A stretch of DNA of 64,000 nt, taken from the NCBI RefSeq assembly GCF_017916475.1, contig NZ_JAFMTB010000001.1, positions 1,076,752 through 1,140,751 of the forward strand, in the 5' to 3' direction. A program made the translations under genes and the position numbers. Origin of the DNA: Patulibacter sp. SYSU D01012 (lineage in GTDB: Bacteria > Actinomycetota > Thermoleophilia > Solirubrobacterales > Solirubrobacteraceae). The stretch's first letter is position 1. Every line of letters starts with the position of its first letter. Positions 25,814-34,093 of this stretch are shown here, piece after piece. The notes below the pieces were generated by a model. It was not told the origin of the DNA and searched no databases. It saw nothing but the letters and a program-made list of their open reading frames with translations.

Positions 25814-27640
25814 ATGTCCCGTCCCCATCCCGCGGACGCCCCGTCCGCCGCGCGCCGCCCGTCCCGGGGCCGCGCGTCGCTCGACCGCCTGCGGGCGCAC
25901 GGGCCGCACGTCCCAGTCCTCGTCGGCCTGGTCGCCGTGGGCCTGCTGCTGCGGCTGTGGGCGCTGGGGCAGAACCTGCCGCTCGTCTACAACATCGACG
26001 AGAGCGCCCGCTTCGTCCCCGACGCCGCCACGTTCTTCTCGCACCGGCTGGGCTACCGCGAGCTCGTCAACCCCCCGGGGCTCATGGGCCTGCTGGCGGT
26101 CGTCGACGCCGCGTGGTTCGGCGTCCACGGCACGACCCCGCGCGAGGCGCTGCTGCGGGACCCGGGCCAGGCGTACCTGGTGGGCCGGGTCGTCGTCGCG
26201 CTGCTGAGCACGGCGGCGATCCCCGTGCTGTACGCGGCGGGCCGTCGGCTCGTGGGGCAGACCGCCGCGCTCGTGGCCGCCGGCCTGCTCGCCGTGGCGT
26301 TCCTGCCCGTGGCCTACTCCCGTCTGGCCCTCTCCGACGGCCCGACGCTGCTGTTCCTGGCGCTCGGTCTGCTCGCCGGAGCGTGGATCCTGGAGGACGG
26401 CCGCACGCGCGGCTACGTGCTGGCCGGGATCGCGGTCGGCCTGGCGGCGGGCTTCAAGTACAACGCCGGCATCGTGGTCCTCGTCGCGCTGGCCGCGGCC
26501 CTCCTGCGGCTGAAGGGCGACGGCCCCCGCCGCGTCGTGGGGCGGACCGCGCTGCTGGGGATCGTCGCCTTCGTCGCGTTCGCCGTCGCCGACCCGTACG
26601 TGCTGCTCGACCCGCACGAGATGTGGCGGGCGATCCAGTACCAGCAGGCGTGGGCGTCCGGCGGCCGCTACGTCGGCGAGCCGATGACCAGCGGCTGGGC
26701 CTTCTACGCCTGGGCGGCCACCTGGGGCGTCGGCTGGGCGCCGCTCGTCGCGGGCGTCGTCGGCGCCGGCCTGCTGGCGTGGCGCCGCCCGCGCGTGGCG
26801 GTCCTGCTGCTGCCGCTCGTCGTGCTGTACCTGGCGATCATGGGCGGACAGGACCGCTTCTTCGCCCGCTGGCTGCTGCCGGTCGTGCCGGTGCTCTGCC
26901 TGACGGCGGGCTTCGCGGTCGCCCAGGCCGCGGCGCTCGTGCGTCGGCGCGGGGCGCGGGTCGCGCTGGTGGCCGGGCTGGCGGTCGGCCTGGCGGCGCA
27001 GTCGCTCGTGCACTCCGCCCACTCGGTGGCGGTCGTGGGGCGGCAGGACACGCGCACCGTCCTGCGCGACTGGATGGTCGAGCACGTGCCGCCGACCTCC
27101 GGCGTCGTGCTGGAGTCGATGTCGCCCGCGGCGTGGATGCCGACGTTCGACGGTGCCGAGGAGTACTGGAGCCTGCGCCGATGGGCGATCTACCACGCGA
27201 TCCCCGAGGTGCGCCGCCGGGAGGGACGCCGCCACCCGCAGCTGCGGGTGAAGGCGGGCTTCTCGTCCTGGGTGAACGTCCTCTATCCGGGGCTGCTGGA
27301 CGTCTTCGAGCGCTACGGCTACTGCTACGTCGTCGCCGGCTCCTACCAGGCGGGCCGCGCGGCCCGCACGCCGGAGCTGGTGCCCGAGGCGGTCCGCTAC
27401 TACCGGGAGCTGCAGCGCCGCGGCACCCTCCTGTGGCAGGTCTCGCCCTTCCGCACCCCGTCCCCGGACGGCCGCCCGTGGGGTCCGCTCGACGCGCCGG
27501 TCCCCTACCAGATCGACCGCCAGGCGACGACCTACGAGCTGGACTACGAACGCCCCGGCCCGATCGTCTCGGTCTACCGGCTGCACGGCGGCCGCTGCGC
27601 GGCGGCCGACCCCGTGGTGCCGAACGCGCCCTGGCGGTAG
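25814..27640 (+). CDS. GT39-type membrane glycosyltransferase
   Basis: 608 residues with about 10-12 membrane helices in the first 400 residues. The first extracytoplasmic loop has NLPLVYNIDESARFVPDA, the acidic catalytic site of the GT-C/ArnT/PMT group. A soluble domain (about 410-608) follows, with many Tyr and Arg. Such enzymes move sugars from polyprenyl-phosphate donors to proteins, lipids or wall polymers on the outer face. The acceptor is unknown. TAGGGT 25799-25804 precedes the ATG by 9 nt. It stands alone. Confidence 0.88.
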   Translation: MSRPHPADAPSAARRPSRGRASLDRLRAHGPHVPVLVGLVAVGLLLRLWALGQNLPLVYNIDESARFVPDAATFFSHRLGYRELVNPPGLMGLLAVVDAAWFGVHGTTPREALLRDPGQAYLVGRVVVALLSTAAIPVLYAAGRRLVGQTAALVAAGLLAVAFLPVAYSRLALSDGPTLLFLALGLLAGAWILEDGRTRGYVLAGIAVGLAAGFKYNAGIVVLVALAAALLRLKGDGPRRVVGRTALLGIVAFVAFAVADPYVLLDPHEMWRAIQYQQAWASGGRYVGEPMTSGWAFYAWAATWGVGWAPLVAGVVGAGLLAWRRPRVAVLLLPLVVLYLAIMGGQDRFFARWLLPVVPVLCLTAGFAVAQAAALVRRRGARVALVAGLAVGLAAQSLVHSAHSVAVVGRQDTRTVLRDWMVEHVPPTSGVVLESMSPAAWMPTFDGAEEYWSLRRWAIYHAIPEVRRREGRRHPQLRVKAGFSSWVNVLYPGLLDVFERYGYCYVVAGSYQAGRAARTPELVPEAVRYYRELQRRGTLLWQVSPFRTPSPDGRPWGPLDAPVPYQIDRQATTYELDYERPGPIVSVYRLHGGRCAAADPVVPNAPWR

Positions 27641-27677
27641 GTCGGGGGGCGGGCATGCTCGGTGGCGCCGGCCGGGC

Positions 27678-27701
27678 CGTGGCGGGCGTCGGCCCGCCAC
27701 G
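27678..27701. terminator. Hairpin between convergent genes
   Basis: CGTGGCGGGC and GCCCGCCACG form a perfect 10-bp stem with a 4-nt loop in the gap between the glycosyltransferase and the convergent histidine-kinase gene. Likely bidirectional terminator. Confidence 0.55.
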
Positions 27702-27735
27702 CGCCCCGGGTCACGAGTCCCCCGACCGTGCCGCC

Positions 27736-28821
27736 TCAGGACGTCGTCGCCTGCGGCGCCGGGAACGTCAGCCGCACGTCGAGGCCGCCGCCGTCGCGCG
27801 CCCCGAGCGCCAGCGTCGCCTCGTGCGCGTGCGCCACCCGCGCGACGATCGCGAGGCCGAGTCCGCTCCCGCGGTGGCCCTCGCCCGTGACGCGGCCGTC
27901 GCCGCGCACGAACGGCTCGGCGAGCGTGGTCAGCGCCGCGGCGGGGACGACCGGGCCGGTGTTGACGACCTGCACCTCGACGCCGCCGTCGTCATCGGAC
28001 GTCCTCGAACGGACGTCGACGCGTCCGCCGTTCCCGGTGTTGTGGTGGATCCCGTTGAGCACCAGGTTGGCGATCGCCTGCCGGACGAGCGTGGGGTCGC
28101 CGTCGATGTCGGCCTCGCCGAGCGCGCTCGCGAGCCGCACGCCCGCCGCGCGCGCCACGGGCGTCAGCTCGGCGACCACCTCGCCGGCCAGCTCGGCGAC
28201 GTCGATCGGCTCCCGGCGCGGCGGCTCGCCGGCGTCGAGCGACGAGAGCGCGAGGAGCGCCTCGACGACCTCCATGCCGCGCCGGTTCGTCGCGGCGAGC
28301 TGGTGCAGGACCGCGTCGACGTCGCGGCCCTCGGGGTCGGCGAGCGCGACGTCGATCACCGATCGCGCGACCGTGTAGGGCGTGCGCAGCTCGTGCGAGG
28401 CGTTGGCGGCGAAGCGGCGCTGCTCCTCGGCGTGCGCCTGCACGCGGTCGAGCATCCCGTCGAAGGCGTCGGCCAGCAGACGGAACTCGTCACGGGGGCC
28501 CTGGAGCCGGACGCGGTGCTCCAGCGAGCCGTCCGCGACCTGGCGCGCCACCTCGCTGATCCGGTCCAGCGGTCGCAGCATCCGCCCGGCCAGGAACCAG
28601 CCGCCCACCAGGCCCACGACCGCCAGGCCGGCGAGGACCTCGATCGCGCGGGGCAGCACGGCCTCCTGCAGGTCGGAGCGGTTGGGGACGAACCCGTCGG
28701 AGCCGGTGAGCTGCCCTTCGGGCACGAAGTGCAGCAGGTAGAGGACGACCGCCAGCATCGCGGCCCCGGCGACGACCAGGAACCCCATGTAGCTCAACGT
28801 CAGGCGCAGGCGCGCGCTCAT
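27736..28821 (-). CDS. Sensor histidine kinase
   Basis: 361 residues. Two membrane helices (about 5-27 and 60-82) frame a short external loop of about 30 residues; then HAMP (about 83-135), HisKA with the phospho-accepting His in FAANASHELRTPYTVARS, and HATPase_c with NLVLNGIHHNT (N box) and GHRGSGLGLAIVARV (G box). The tiny external loop suggests sensing within the membrane or through a partner, as in kinases tied to ABC exporters. ATGA overlap with the response-regulator gene; last gene of the seven-gene operon. Confidence 0.94.
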   Translation of the reverse strand: MSARLRLTLSYMGFLVVAGAAMLAVVLYLLHFVPEGQLTGSDGFVPNRSDLQEAVLPRAIEVLAGLAVVGLVGGWFLAGRMLRPLDRISEVARQVADGSLEHRVRLQGPRDEFRLLADAFDGMLDRVQAHAEEQRRFAANASHELRTPYTVARSVIDVALADPEGRDVDAVLHQLAATNRRGMEVVEALLALSSLDAGEPPRREPIDVAELAGEVVAELTPVARAAGVRLASALGEADIDGDPTLVRQAIANLVLNGIHHNTGNGGRVDVRSRTSDDDGGVEVQVVNTGPVVPAAALTTLAEPFVRGDGRVTGEGHRGSGLGLAIVARVAHAHEATLALGARDGGGLDVRLTFPAPQATTS

Positions 28822-29498
28822 GGCCGATCGCTCTCCGAGGGCGGCGCGAACCGGTAGCCGCTCCCGGTCACGGTGTGGATCAGCCACGGCTCGCCGAGGC
28901 GCCCCCGCAGCGCGGAGATCGCGACGCGCACCGCGTTGGTGAGCGGGTCGGCGTTCTCGTCCCACGCCTTCTCCAGCAGCGTCTCGGCGCTCACGACGCC
29001 GCCGTCGGCGGCCATCAGCACGTGCAGGACCGCGAACTGCTTGCGGGTCAGCGCGACGTAGCGGCCGTCGCGGTAGACCTCGCGGCGGAACGGATCGAGG
29101 CGCAGCCCGCCGAGCTCGAGCACCGGCGGCGCGCCGTCGGCCGGGCGGCGGCCGAGCGCGCGCAGCCGCATCACCAGCTCGCGCATCTCGAACGGCTTGG
29201 TGAGGTAGTCGTCGGCGCCGAGCTCGAATCCTCGGGCCTTGTCGTCCAGGCGCCCGGCGGCGGTCAGCATCAGCACGCGGCACGGACGCCGGTCGGCGGC
29301 GATGCGTCGAGCGACCTCGTCGCCGTGCACGACCGGCAGGTCCCGGTCCAGGACGATGACGTCGTAGGGGTGGACGGCGAGGCGCTGCAGGGCCTGCGCG
29401 CCGTCGGCGACGACGTCGGCGGCGATGGCGTCGAGCCGCAGCGCGGTCTGGATCGCCGTCGCCAGGTACGGCTCGTCTTCGACGATCAGGACGCGCAT
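28818..29498 (-). CDS. OmpR/PhoB-family response regulator
   Basis: 226 residues. The receiver domain (about 1-115) has the acidic pair in VEDEPYLA, the phosphorylated Asp in DVIVLDRDLPVVHG and the Lys in DYLTKPFEMREL. The winged-helix DNA-binding domain (about 125-220) has VALTRKQFAVLHVLMAADGGVVSAETLLEKAW and TVTGSGYRF. Regulators of this class bind 11-bp direct repeats, and such a pair is found at 33585-33606 before the first gene of this operon. Confidence 0.95.
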   Translation of the reverse strand: MRVLIVEDEPYLATAIQTALRLDAIAADVVADGAQALQRLAVHPYDVIVLDRDLPVVHGDEVARRIAADRRPCRVLMLTAAGRLDDKARGFELGADDYLTKPFEMRELVMRLRALGRRPADGAPPVLELGGLRLDPFRREVYRDGRYVALTRKQFAVLHVLMAADGGVVSAETLLEKAWDENADPLTNAVRVAISALRGRLGEPWLIHTVTGSGYRFAPPSESDRP

Positions 29499-29529
29499 GC
29501 GGTGAGCCTCGTCGGGCGGGGGTGGAGCA

Positions 29530-30717
29530 TCAGGCGGTCAGCGCGGCGGTGGGGGCGGTGCGGGCCGCGCGGGACGCGGGCCAGAGGCCGGCGACGGTGC
29601 CGACGACCAGCGTCGCGCCGACGCCGATGGCCAGCGACGACGGCGGGATCACGACGATCCACCCGCTGGACAGCGCCACGGCCGCGGTGACGCCCGCGCC
29701 GAGCGACACGCCGGCGACGCCGCCCACGCCGGAGAGGACCAGCGCCTCGGCCATGAACTGGAGCCGGATGTGGCGGCGCGTCGCCCCGAGAGCGCGGCGC
29801 AGCCCGATCTCCCGTCGCCGCTCGATGACCGAGATGATCATGGTGTTGGCGACGCCGATGCCGCCCACGACCAGCGCGATCGCGCCGAGCGCGACGAGCA
29901 GGCGGGTGAACGAGTCGTTGGCCGCGTCGGCTGCGGCCAGCGCGTCCGACGGCCGAGCGACGGCGACGGCGCCGGGGCGCGCGGGCGCGAGCGACGGAGC
30001 GATCAGGTCGGCGACGGCCCGGACCGTCGCGTCGGTCGAGCGCTCGAAGAGCCGCGTCGGGCGGGCGGGGCGATGGAGGAGCCCGCGGGCCATCGGCGTG
30101 CCGACGAGCGCGGCGACATCGAGCTCGGGCGCCAGACGCACGGGACGGAGGATGCCGAGGACGACGGTGTCGCGTCCGCCGAGCCACACCAGGCCGCCGG
30201 GCCGGACCACCCCCAGGCGCCGGGCCGCGGTCGCGCCGAGCACGACCGTGGGGAACCGCGCGGTGGCGGGCGTCAGCCACGCGCCCGCGTGCAGTCGCGC
30301 GCCGACGACGCCGGGGAGCGCGAGGTCGGCGGCCGCGACGACGAGGCCGCCGGTCTCGTCGGGGTCGACGTCCCGGTTGCGGAACACGTGGACGCGGTCG
30401 AGCTCGGCGATCGTGGCCGCCGCCTCGACGCCCGGGATGCGCCGCAGGCGGGCGGCGGCGTCGCCGGGGAGCGTCCGCGGGCCGCCGGGGACCGGCTGGA
30501 CGGTCGCGGTCAGGAGGTTGGTCCCGAGCGCCGCGAGGCGGCGCTCCAGCCGCTCCCGACTGGACGCCGAGATGCCGACGACGGCCACCATCGCCGCGAT
30601 CCCGATCGCCACGCCGAGCGCCGAGAGGACGGCGCGGGCGGGCCGCGTCCGGAGGCCGGTCGTCCCGAGCGCGAGCAGGTCGGCGGGGCGCAGACGGGAA
30701 GCGGCGAGATCGCTCAT
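29530..30717 (-). CDS. MacB/FtsX-type ABC permease
   Basis: 395 residues with four membrane helices: one at about 25-48, then a large external MacB-like core domain (about 50-265), then three at about 275-385. The start of the FtsX part, [40 protein letters not shown], is the classic cytoplasmic coupling-helix region. It forms the mechanotransmission exporter with the ATPase encoded upstream (overlap of 4 bp). Substrate is unknown: peptide, lipid or antibiotic. Confidence 0.93.
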   Translation of the reverse strand: MSDLAASRLRPADLLALGTTGLRTRPARAVLSALGVAIGIAAMVAVVGISASSRERLERRLAALGTNLLTATVQPVPGGPRTLPGDAAARLRRIPGVEAAATIAELDRVHVFRNRDVDPDETGGLVVAAADLALPGVVGARLHAGAWLTPATARFPTVVLGATAARRLGVVRPGGLVWLGGRDTVVLGILRPVRLAPELDVAALVGTPMARGLLHRPARPTRLFERSTDATVRAVADLIAPSLAPARPGAVAVARPSDALAAADAANDSFTRLLVALGAIALVVGGIGVANTMIISVIERRREIGLRRALGATRRHIRLQFMAEALVLSGVGGVAGVSLGAGVTAAVALSSGWIVVIPPSSLAIGVGATLVVGTVAGLWPASRAARTAPTAALTA

Positions 30718-31391
30718 CGGACGTCCTCGACCACGCGGCCGTCCTGGACCACGGTGCGGCGCGGGAGGCTCGCGGCCAGGGCCTGGTCGTGCGTGACCAG
30801 GACGATCGTCGTGCCGCTCGCGTGCAGCTCGCGCAACAGCACCATGATGCTCGCGCCGGTCGTCGAGTCGAGGTTGCCGGTCGGCTCGTCGGCCAGCACG
30901 ATCGGCGGCCGGCCGACGACCGCGCGCGCGATGGCGACGCGCTGGCGCTCGCCGCCCGAGAGCTGGTCGGGGCGATGGGTGGCCCGGTGCTCGAGCCCGA
31001 CGCGCTCCAGCGCCTCGAGCGCCCGGGCGCGCCGCTCGCCGCGCGGCCGGCCCGAGTAGAGCAGGCCGTCGGCGACGTTGTCGACGGCGCGCACGCCGTC
31101 ACGCAGGTGGAAGGACTGGAAGACGAAGCCGATGCGCGAGGCGCGGACGGCGGCGAGCTGCGCGTCGCCGAAGGTCGCGACGTCGAGCCCGTCGATGCGG
31201 ACGCTGCCGCTGCTGGGCCGATCGAGCGTGCCCATCACGTTGAGCAGCGTCGACTTGCCCGAGCCGCTCGGGCCGACGATCCCGACGAGCTCGCCGGCGG
31301 CGATCTGCAGGCTCACGCCGGCCAGCGCCGCGACCGGCGGCGTGCCGTACGTGCGCGTCACGTCCTGCAGCCAGATCGACGGCGTGCTCAT
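30714..31391 (-). CDS. ABC transporter ATP-binding protein (MacB/LolD type)
   Basis: 225 residues. Walker [28 protein letters not shown]-loop FVFQSFHL, signature [18 protein letters not shown], Walker [15 protein letters not shown] and the switch His in LVTHDQAL. It energises the FtsX-type permease. Both ends overlap neighbours (ATGA with the adaptor gene, 4 bp with the permease). Confidence 0.96.
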   Translation of the reverse strand: MSTPSIWLQDVTRTYGTPPVAALAGVSLQIAAGELVGIVGPSGSGKSTLLNVMGTLDRPSSGSVRIDGLDVATFGDAQLAAVRASRIGFVFQSFHLRDGVRAVDNVADGLLYSGRPRGERRARALEALERVGLEHRATHRPDQLSGGERQRVAIARAVVGRPPIVLADEPTGNLDSTTGASIMVLLRELHASGTTIVLVTHDQALAASLPRRTVVQDGRVVEDVR

Positions 31392-32437
31392 GTGGCCGGC
31401 ACCACGACGCGGGTGCCGCGAGCGATGCCCGGGCCCGAGATCTCGACGCGCCCGGCGACGAACGCGCCGACGCGCACGGGGATGCGCCGGGTCGTCGTGC
31501 CGGCCGGGACCTCGACGCCGAAGCGGTCCGGCGCCAGGGCGACGAGCGCCTGCACGGGCACGGTGAGGCCGGCGCGCACGGTGCTGCGCAGCCGCACGGT
31601 GACCGTCGCCGGGGCCAGGCCGGCGGGAAGGCGAAGGCGGCGAACGGCGATCGTCGTCGGCACGACCAGCGTCGTGCCGGCGTCGGTGCGGCGTTGCCGC
31701 GGAGCGGACGCGGCGGTGACGCGCCCGCGCGCCGTGCGGCCGTCGGGCAGCTCGACGACGACCCGGCGGCCGACCCGCGCCAGCGGCTGCTCGTCCTGGG
31801 CCACGTCGATGCGCACGACGCGCGCCCTCGCGGTCGTCTCGAGCAGCTCGGCGCCGGGCACGACGCTCGCGCCCAGCGGCGTCACGCGCCGGCCGACGCG
31901 CAGGTCGGTCGGCGAGAAGCGGATCGCCGCTGCGTCGAGCTCGCCGGTCGGCCGCACGCCCAGCTGCGTCTGCCACCGCTTGATCGCGATCGCGGTCTCG
32001 CGGGAGAAGTGCTCGTCGACGGTGCCGGCGAAGAACCCGAGCGCCGCCAGGTTCGCCTCGAGCTGTCGGACGTCGCGCCCGTGCGTCATCCCGACGTGGA
32101 ACCTCCGGTAGGCGGGCATCGCCCCCCGCAGCAGGACGGTCGGTCGTGCGTCGATCGTGGCGACGACGTCTCCCGGCGAGAGGACGACGCCGGCCTTGGG
32201 AAGCCAGGTGACCACCCCACCGCGCCCGGCCGTGACCGGACGCCGCGCGGGATAGCGCAGGGTGCCGACGACGTTCGTCTCGCTGACGACCCGGCCGGAG
32301 GTCACGGGGGCCGTGGCGACCGCCGGCCCGGCCGGGCGCGTCGGCGCCGGCCGCGCTCCGCCGCGGAGGAGGACCGCGGTGGCGGCGATCGCCGTGACGA
32401 CGACGAGCGCGCCGGCGACGATCACGGCGCGAGACAC
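31388..32437 (-). CDS. Efflux adaptor with peptidoglycan-binding domain
   Basis: 349 residues. One N-terminal membrane helix (about 5-22) is followed by an adaptor (HlyD/MacA-like) domain. Within it sits a PG_binding_1 segment (about 115-165): [48 protein letters not shown]. Barrel-sandwich and beta-barrel parts flank it. The insertion would fasten the exporter to the cell wall, a feature of Gram-positive MacAB-like systems. The GTG start overlaps the lipoprotein gene by 16 bp. Confidence 0.88.
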   Translation of the reverse strand: MSRAVIVAGALVVVTAIAATAVLLRGGARPAPTRPAGPAVATAPVTSGRVVSETNVVGTLRYPARRPVTAGRGGVVTWLPKAGVVLSPGDVVATIDARPTVLLRGAMPAYRRFHVGMTHGRDVRQLEANLAALGFFAGTVDEHFSRETAIAIKRWQTQLGVRPTGELDAAAIRFSPTDLRVGRRVTPLGASVVPGAELLETTARARVVRIDVAQDEQPLARVGRRVVVELPDGRTARGRVTAASAPRQRRTDAGTTLVVPTTIAVRRLRLPAGLAPATVTVRLRSTVRAGLTVPVQALVALAPDRFGVEVPAGTTTRRIPVRVGAFVAGRVEISGPGIARGTRVVVPAT

Positions 32438-32910
32438 GCGTCGACGTCCGCGTCCTTGGCGTCGGGCGGCACGGCCAGCGCGCTGTCCGCCGTCGGGTCC
32501 TGCACGTCGTAGCCCTTCGCGCGCAGGCACGCCGCCTCCTCGAGCGCCGTCTGCTGCCTCTTGGCCTCCTGGGCCTTCGTCAGCTGAACGGCCGGCGGAT
32601 CGCCGATCTCGTGCATGCAGTCGCTCCCCGCCGCGTCGATCTCCGGCGAGGACTCCTGGATGCCCTTGCCGGGCTGGGGGTCCTTGACGTCGAAGCCCTT
32701 GCCCCGCAGGCACCGGGCGACCTTCAGGTCGTAGGCGTCGCGCGCCGAGGAGAAGTCCCGCTCGCTGACGTGCGTGCCGGCCGGGGCCTTCTCGGGCGTC
32801 TGAGCGCCGCCGTCCGACGGCGAGCCCGAGCCGCATCCGGCGACGAAGAAGGCGCCGGCGGCGACCGCCGCCGCGAGCCCGGCCCGGTGCGGCCGCGGGA
32901 ACGCGCTCAT
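32422..32910 (-). CDS. Lipoprotein with two CLRxKGxDVxDP repeats
   Basis: 162 residues. Lipobox FVAGCGSG (Cys about 26) predicts a lipid anchor. The mature part carries two copies of a short unit, [21 protein letters not shown] and [20 protein letters not shown], each with one Cys, plus further cysteines near DCMHEI and DACLAP, so intra-chain disulfides are likely. The family is unnamed to me. It sits between the VanY-like peptidase (ATGA overlap) and the exporter adaptor, so it probably works outside the membrane with the exporter. Confidence 0.78.
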   Translation of the reverse strand: MSAFPRPHRAGLAAAVAAGAFFVAGCGSGSPSDGGAQTPEKAPAGTHVSERDFSSARDAYDLKVARCLRGKGFDVKDPQPGKGIQESSPEIDAAGSDCMHEIGDPPAVQLTKAQEAKRQQTALEEAACLRAKGYDVQDPTADSALAVPPDAKDADVDACLAP

Positions 32911-33500
32911 GCCCGCGCCCCCACCGCGTCGGCGGCCGTCGGCGCCTGCGGCGGGCAGGTGCCGCCGCGCCGGGTCTTGCGCTCGAAGTGCCAGGACTCG
33001 TTGGCGTAGGTCCGGCAGAGCCCGTAGCGGGTCCCGTTGCGCGCCAGCCACGCCGCCGCCGGCGGCGGCCCGACGTCGACGGCCGCGCCGCGGACGTGGT
33101 TGGACAGCGTCGCCGGCAGGACGTACTGCATCGCCGCCTGGCGGCTGCCGTAGGTGCGGACCGCGCGCCGGAAGAGCGCGTCCTGGTAGGCCGCGCTGCG
33201 CCACCCGCTGTTGACGCGCAGCGTCACCCGGTCGCGGCGGGCGTCGCGGGCGGCGCTGCGGATGGCTGTGCGCAGCGACGGCTCGAGGCGCGCCACGGCG
33301 GGCAGCGCGGTGAACGGCGACACGGACTGGCCCGACGGCACGTAGCCGTCCTGCGGACCGAGGGCGCGGACGACCGTCGCCGCGGCGGTCGGCGTCGGCC
33401 CGCCGGGAGCCCTCGAGCTGGGGCCCGCGGCGAGCGCGAAGGCGGCGACCGCGGTGGCGGCGAGGAGGACGGGCGCGCGGCGGGGTCGGGGGGACGTCAT
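32907..33500 (-). CDS. VanY/M15-type D-Ala-D-Ala carboxypeptidase
   Basis: 197 residues, exported (signal peptide about 1-26). The M15B zinc site is visible: His and Asp in LSNHVRGAAVDVG, and the last ligand in NESWHFER; the substrate-binding VNSGWRSAAYQDALFRRAV is also present. It trims peptide stems of peptidoglycan. ATG 33500 is preferred over an in-frame TTG at 33506 because a GAAGGAG Shine-Dalgarno sits at the right spacing. First gene of the seven-gene operon. Confidence 0.9.
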   Translation of the reverse strand: MTSPRPRRAPVLLAATAVAAFALAAGPSSRAPGGPTPTAAATVVRALGPQDGYVPSGQSVSPFTALPAVARLEPSLRTAIRSAARDARRDRVTLRVNSGWRSAAYQDALFRRAVRTYGSRQAAMQYVLPATLSNHVRGAAVDVGPPPAAAWLARNGTRYGLCRTYANESWHFERKTRRGGTCPPQAPTAADAVGARA

Positions 33501-33584
33501 GGGCAAGCTCCTTCGTGGCGAGGCGACCGGGAATCGATCGCCTGGCCCACGACACCAGGACGCCCGTTGCGAGAGCGTCAGCGC

Positions 33585-33606
33585 TTGCGCTTACATCGCG
33601 CTCACA
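33585..33606 (-). promoter_or_regulatory. 11-bp direct repeats, response-regulator site
   Basis: On the minus strand two adjacent 11-mers occur, TGTGAGCGCGA then TGTAAGCGCAA, differing at two positions. They lie 85-106 bp before the first gene of the envelope operon. Tandem 11-bp repeats are the normal target of OmpR/PhoB regulators, one of which is encoded in that operon. Autoregulation is inferred. Confidence 0.6.
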
Positions 33607-33667
33607 CCGCCGGGAGCCGACGGCGCGGCCGGGGCGGCCCCATCCGACCGGCGGTAGGGTTCGCCCC

Positions 33668-34024
33668 ATGCGCGCCCGTCGCCTCTTCGGCCCGTTCTTC
33701 GTCGTCGCCGGGATCCTCCACTTCGTGACCCCGCGGACGTACGAGCGGATCATGCCGCGGTACCTGCCCGCGCACCGCGAGCTCGTCTACGCGAGCGGGG
33801 TGGCCGAGGCCGTCGCGGGCGCCGCCACCCTGCACCGGCGCACGCGCCGCTGGGGGAGCCTGCTGAGCGTCGCCACGCTCGTCGCGGTGTTCCCGTCCAA
33901 CGTCGAGATGGCCCGCCATCCCGAGCGGTTCCCGCAGATCCCCGGCGGCCGCGCCACGCTGCTCGCCCGCCTGCCGCTGCAGCTGCTGTTGATCGCCTGG
34001 GCGCGCGCGGCCGGCCGCGACTGA
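33668..34024 (+). CDS. DoxX-like small membrane protein
   Basis: 118 residues and about four hydrophobic segments. The start RLFGPFFVVAGILHFVTPRTYERIMPRYLPAHRELVYASGVAEAVAGAATLHRRTRRWG is typical of the short DoxX group, with the ArgHis-rich loop after helix 1. Such proteins are often linked to redox or thiol balance, but this one's role is unknown. TAGGGT at 33655-33660 lies 7 nt before the ATG. Divergent from the envelope operon. Confidence 0.85.
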   Translation: MRARRLFGPFFVVAGILHFVTPRTYERIMPRYLPAHRELVYASGVAEAVAGAATLHRRTRRWGSLLSVATLVAVFPSNVEMARHPERFPQIPGGRATLLARLPLQLLLIAWARAAGRD

Positions 34025-34093
34025 GCCCCCGTCGGGCCGCGCGTCCCGCGGCCCGGCCCCGCCGACCCGCGCGGCCCGGCCGCCGCGCGCCCC

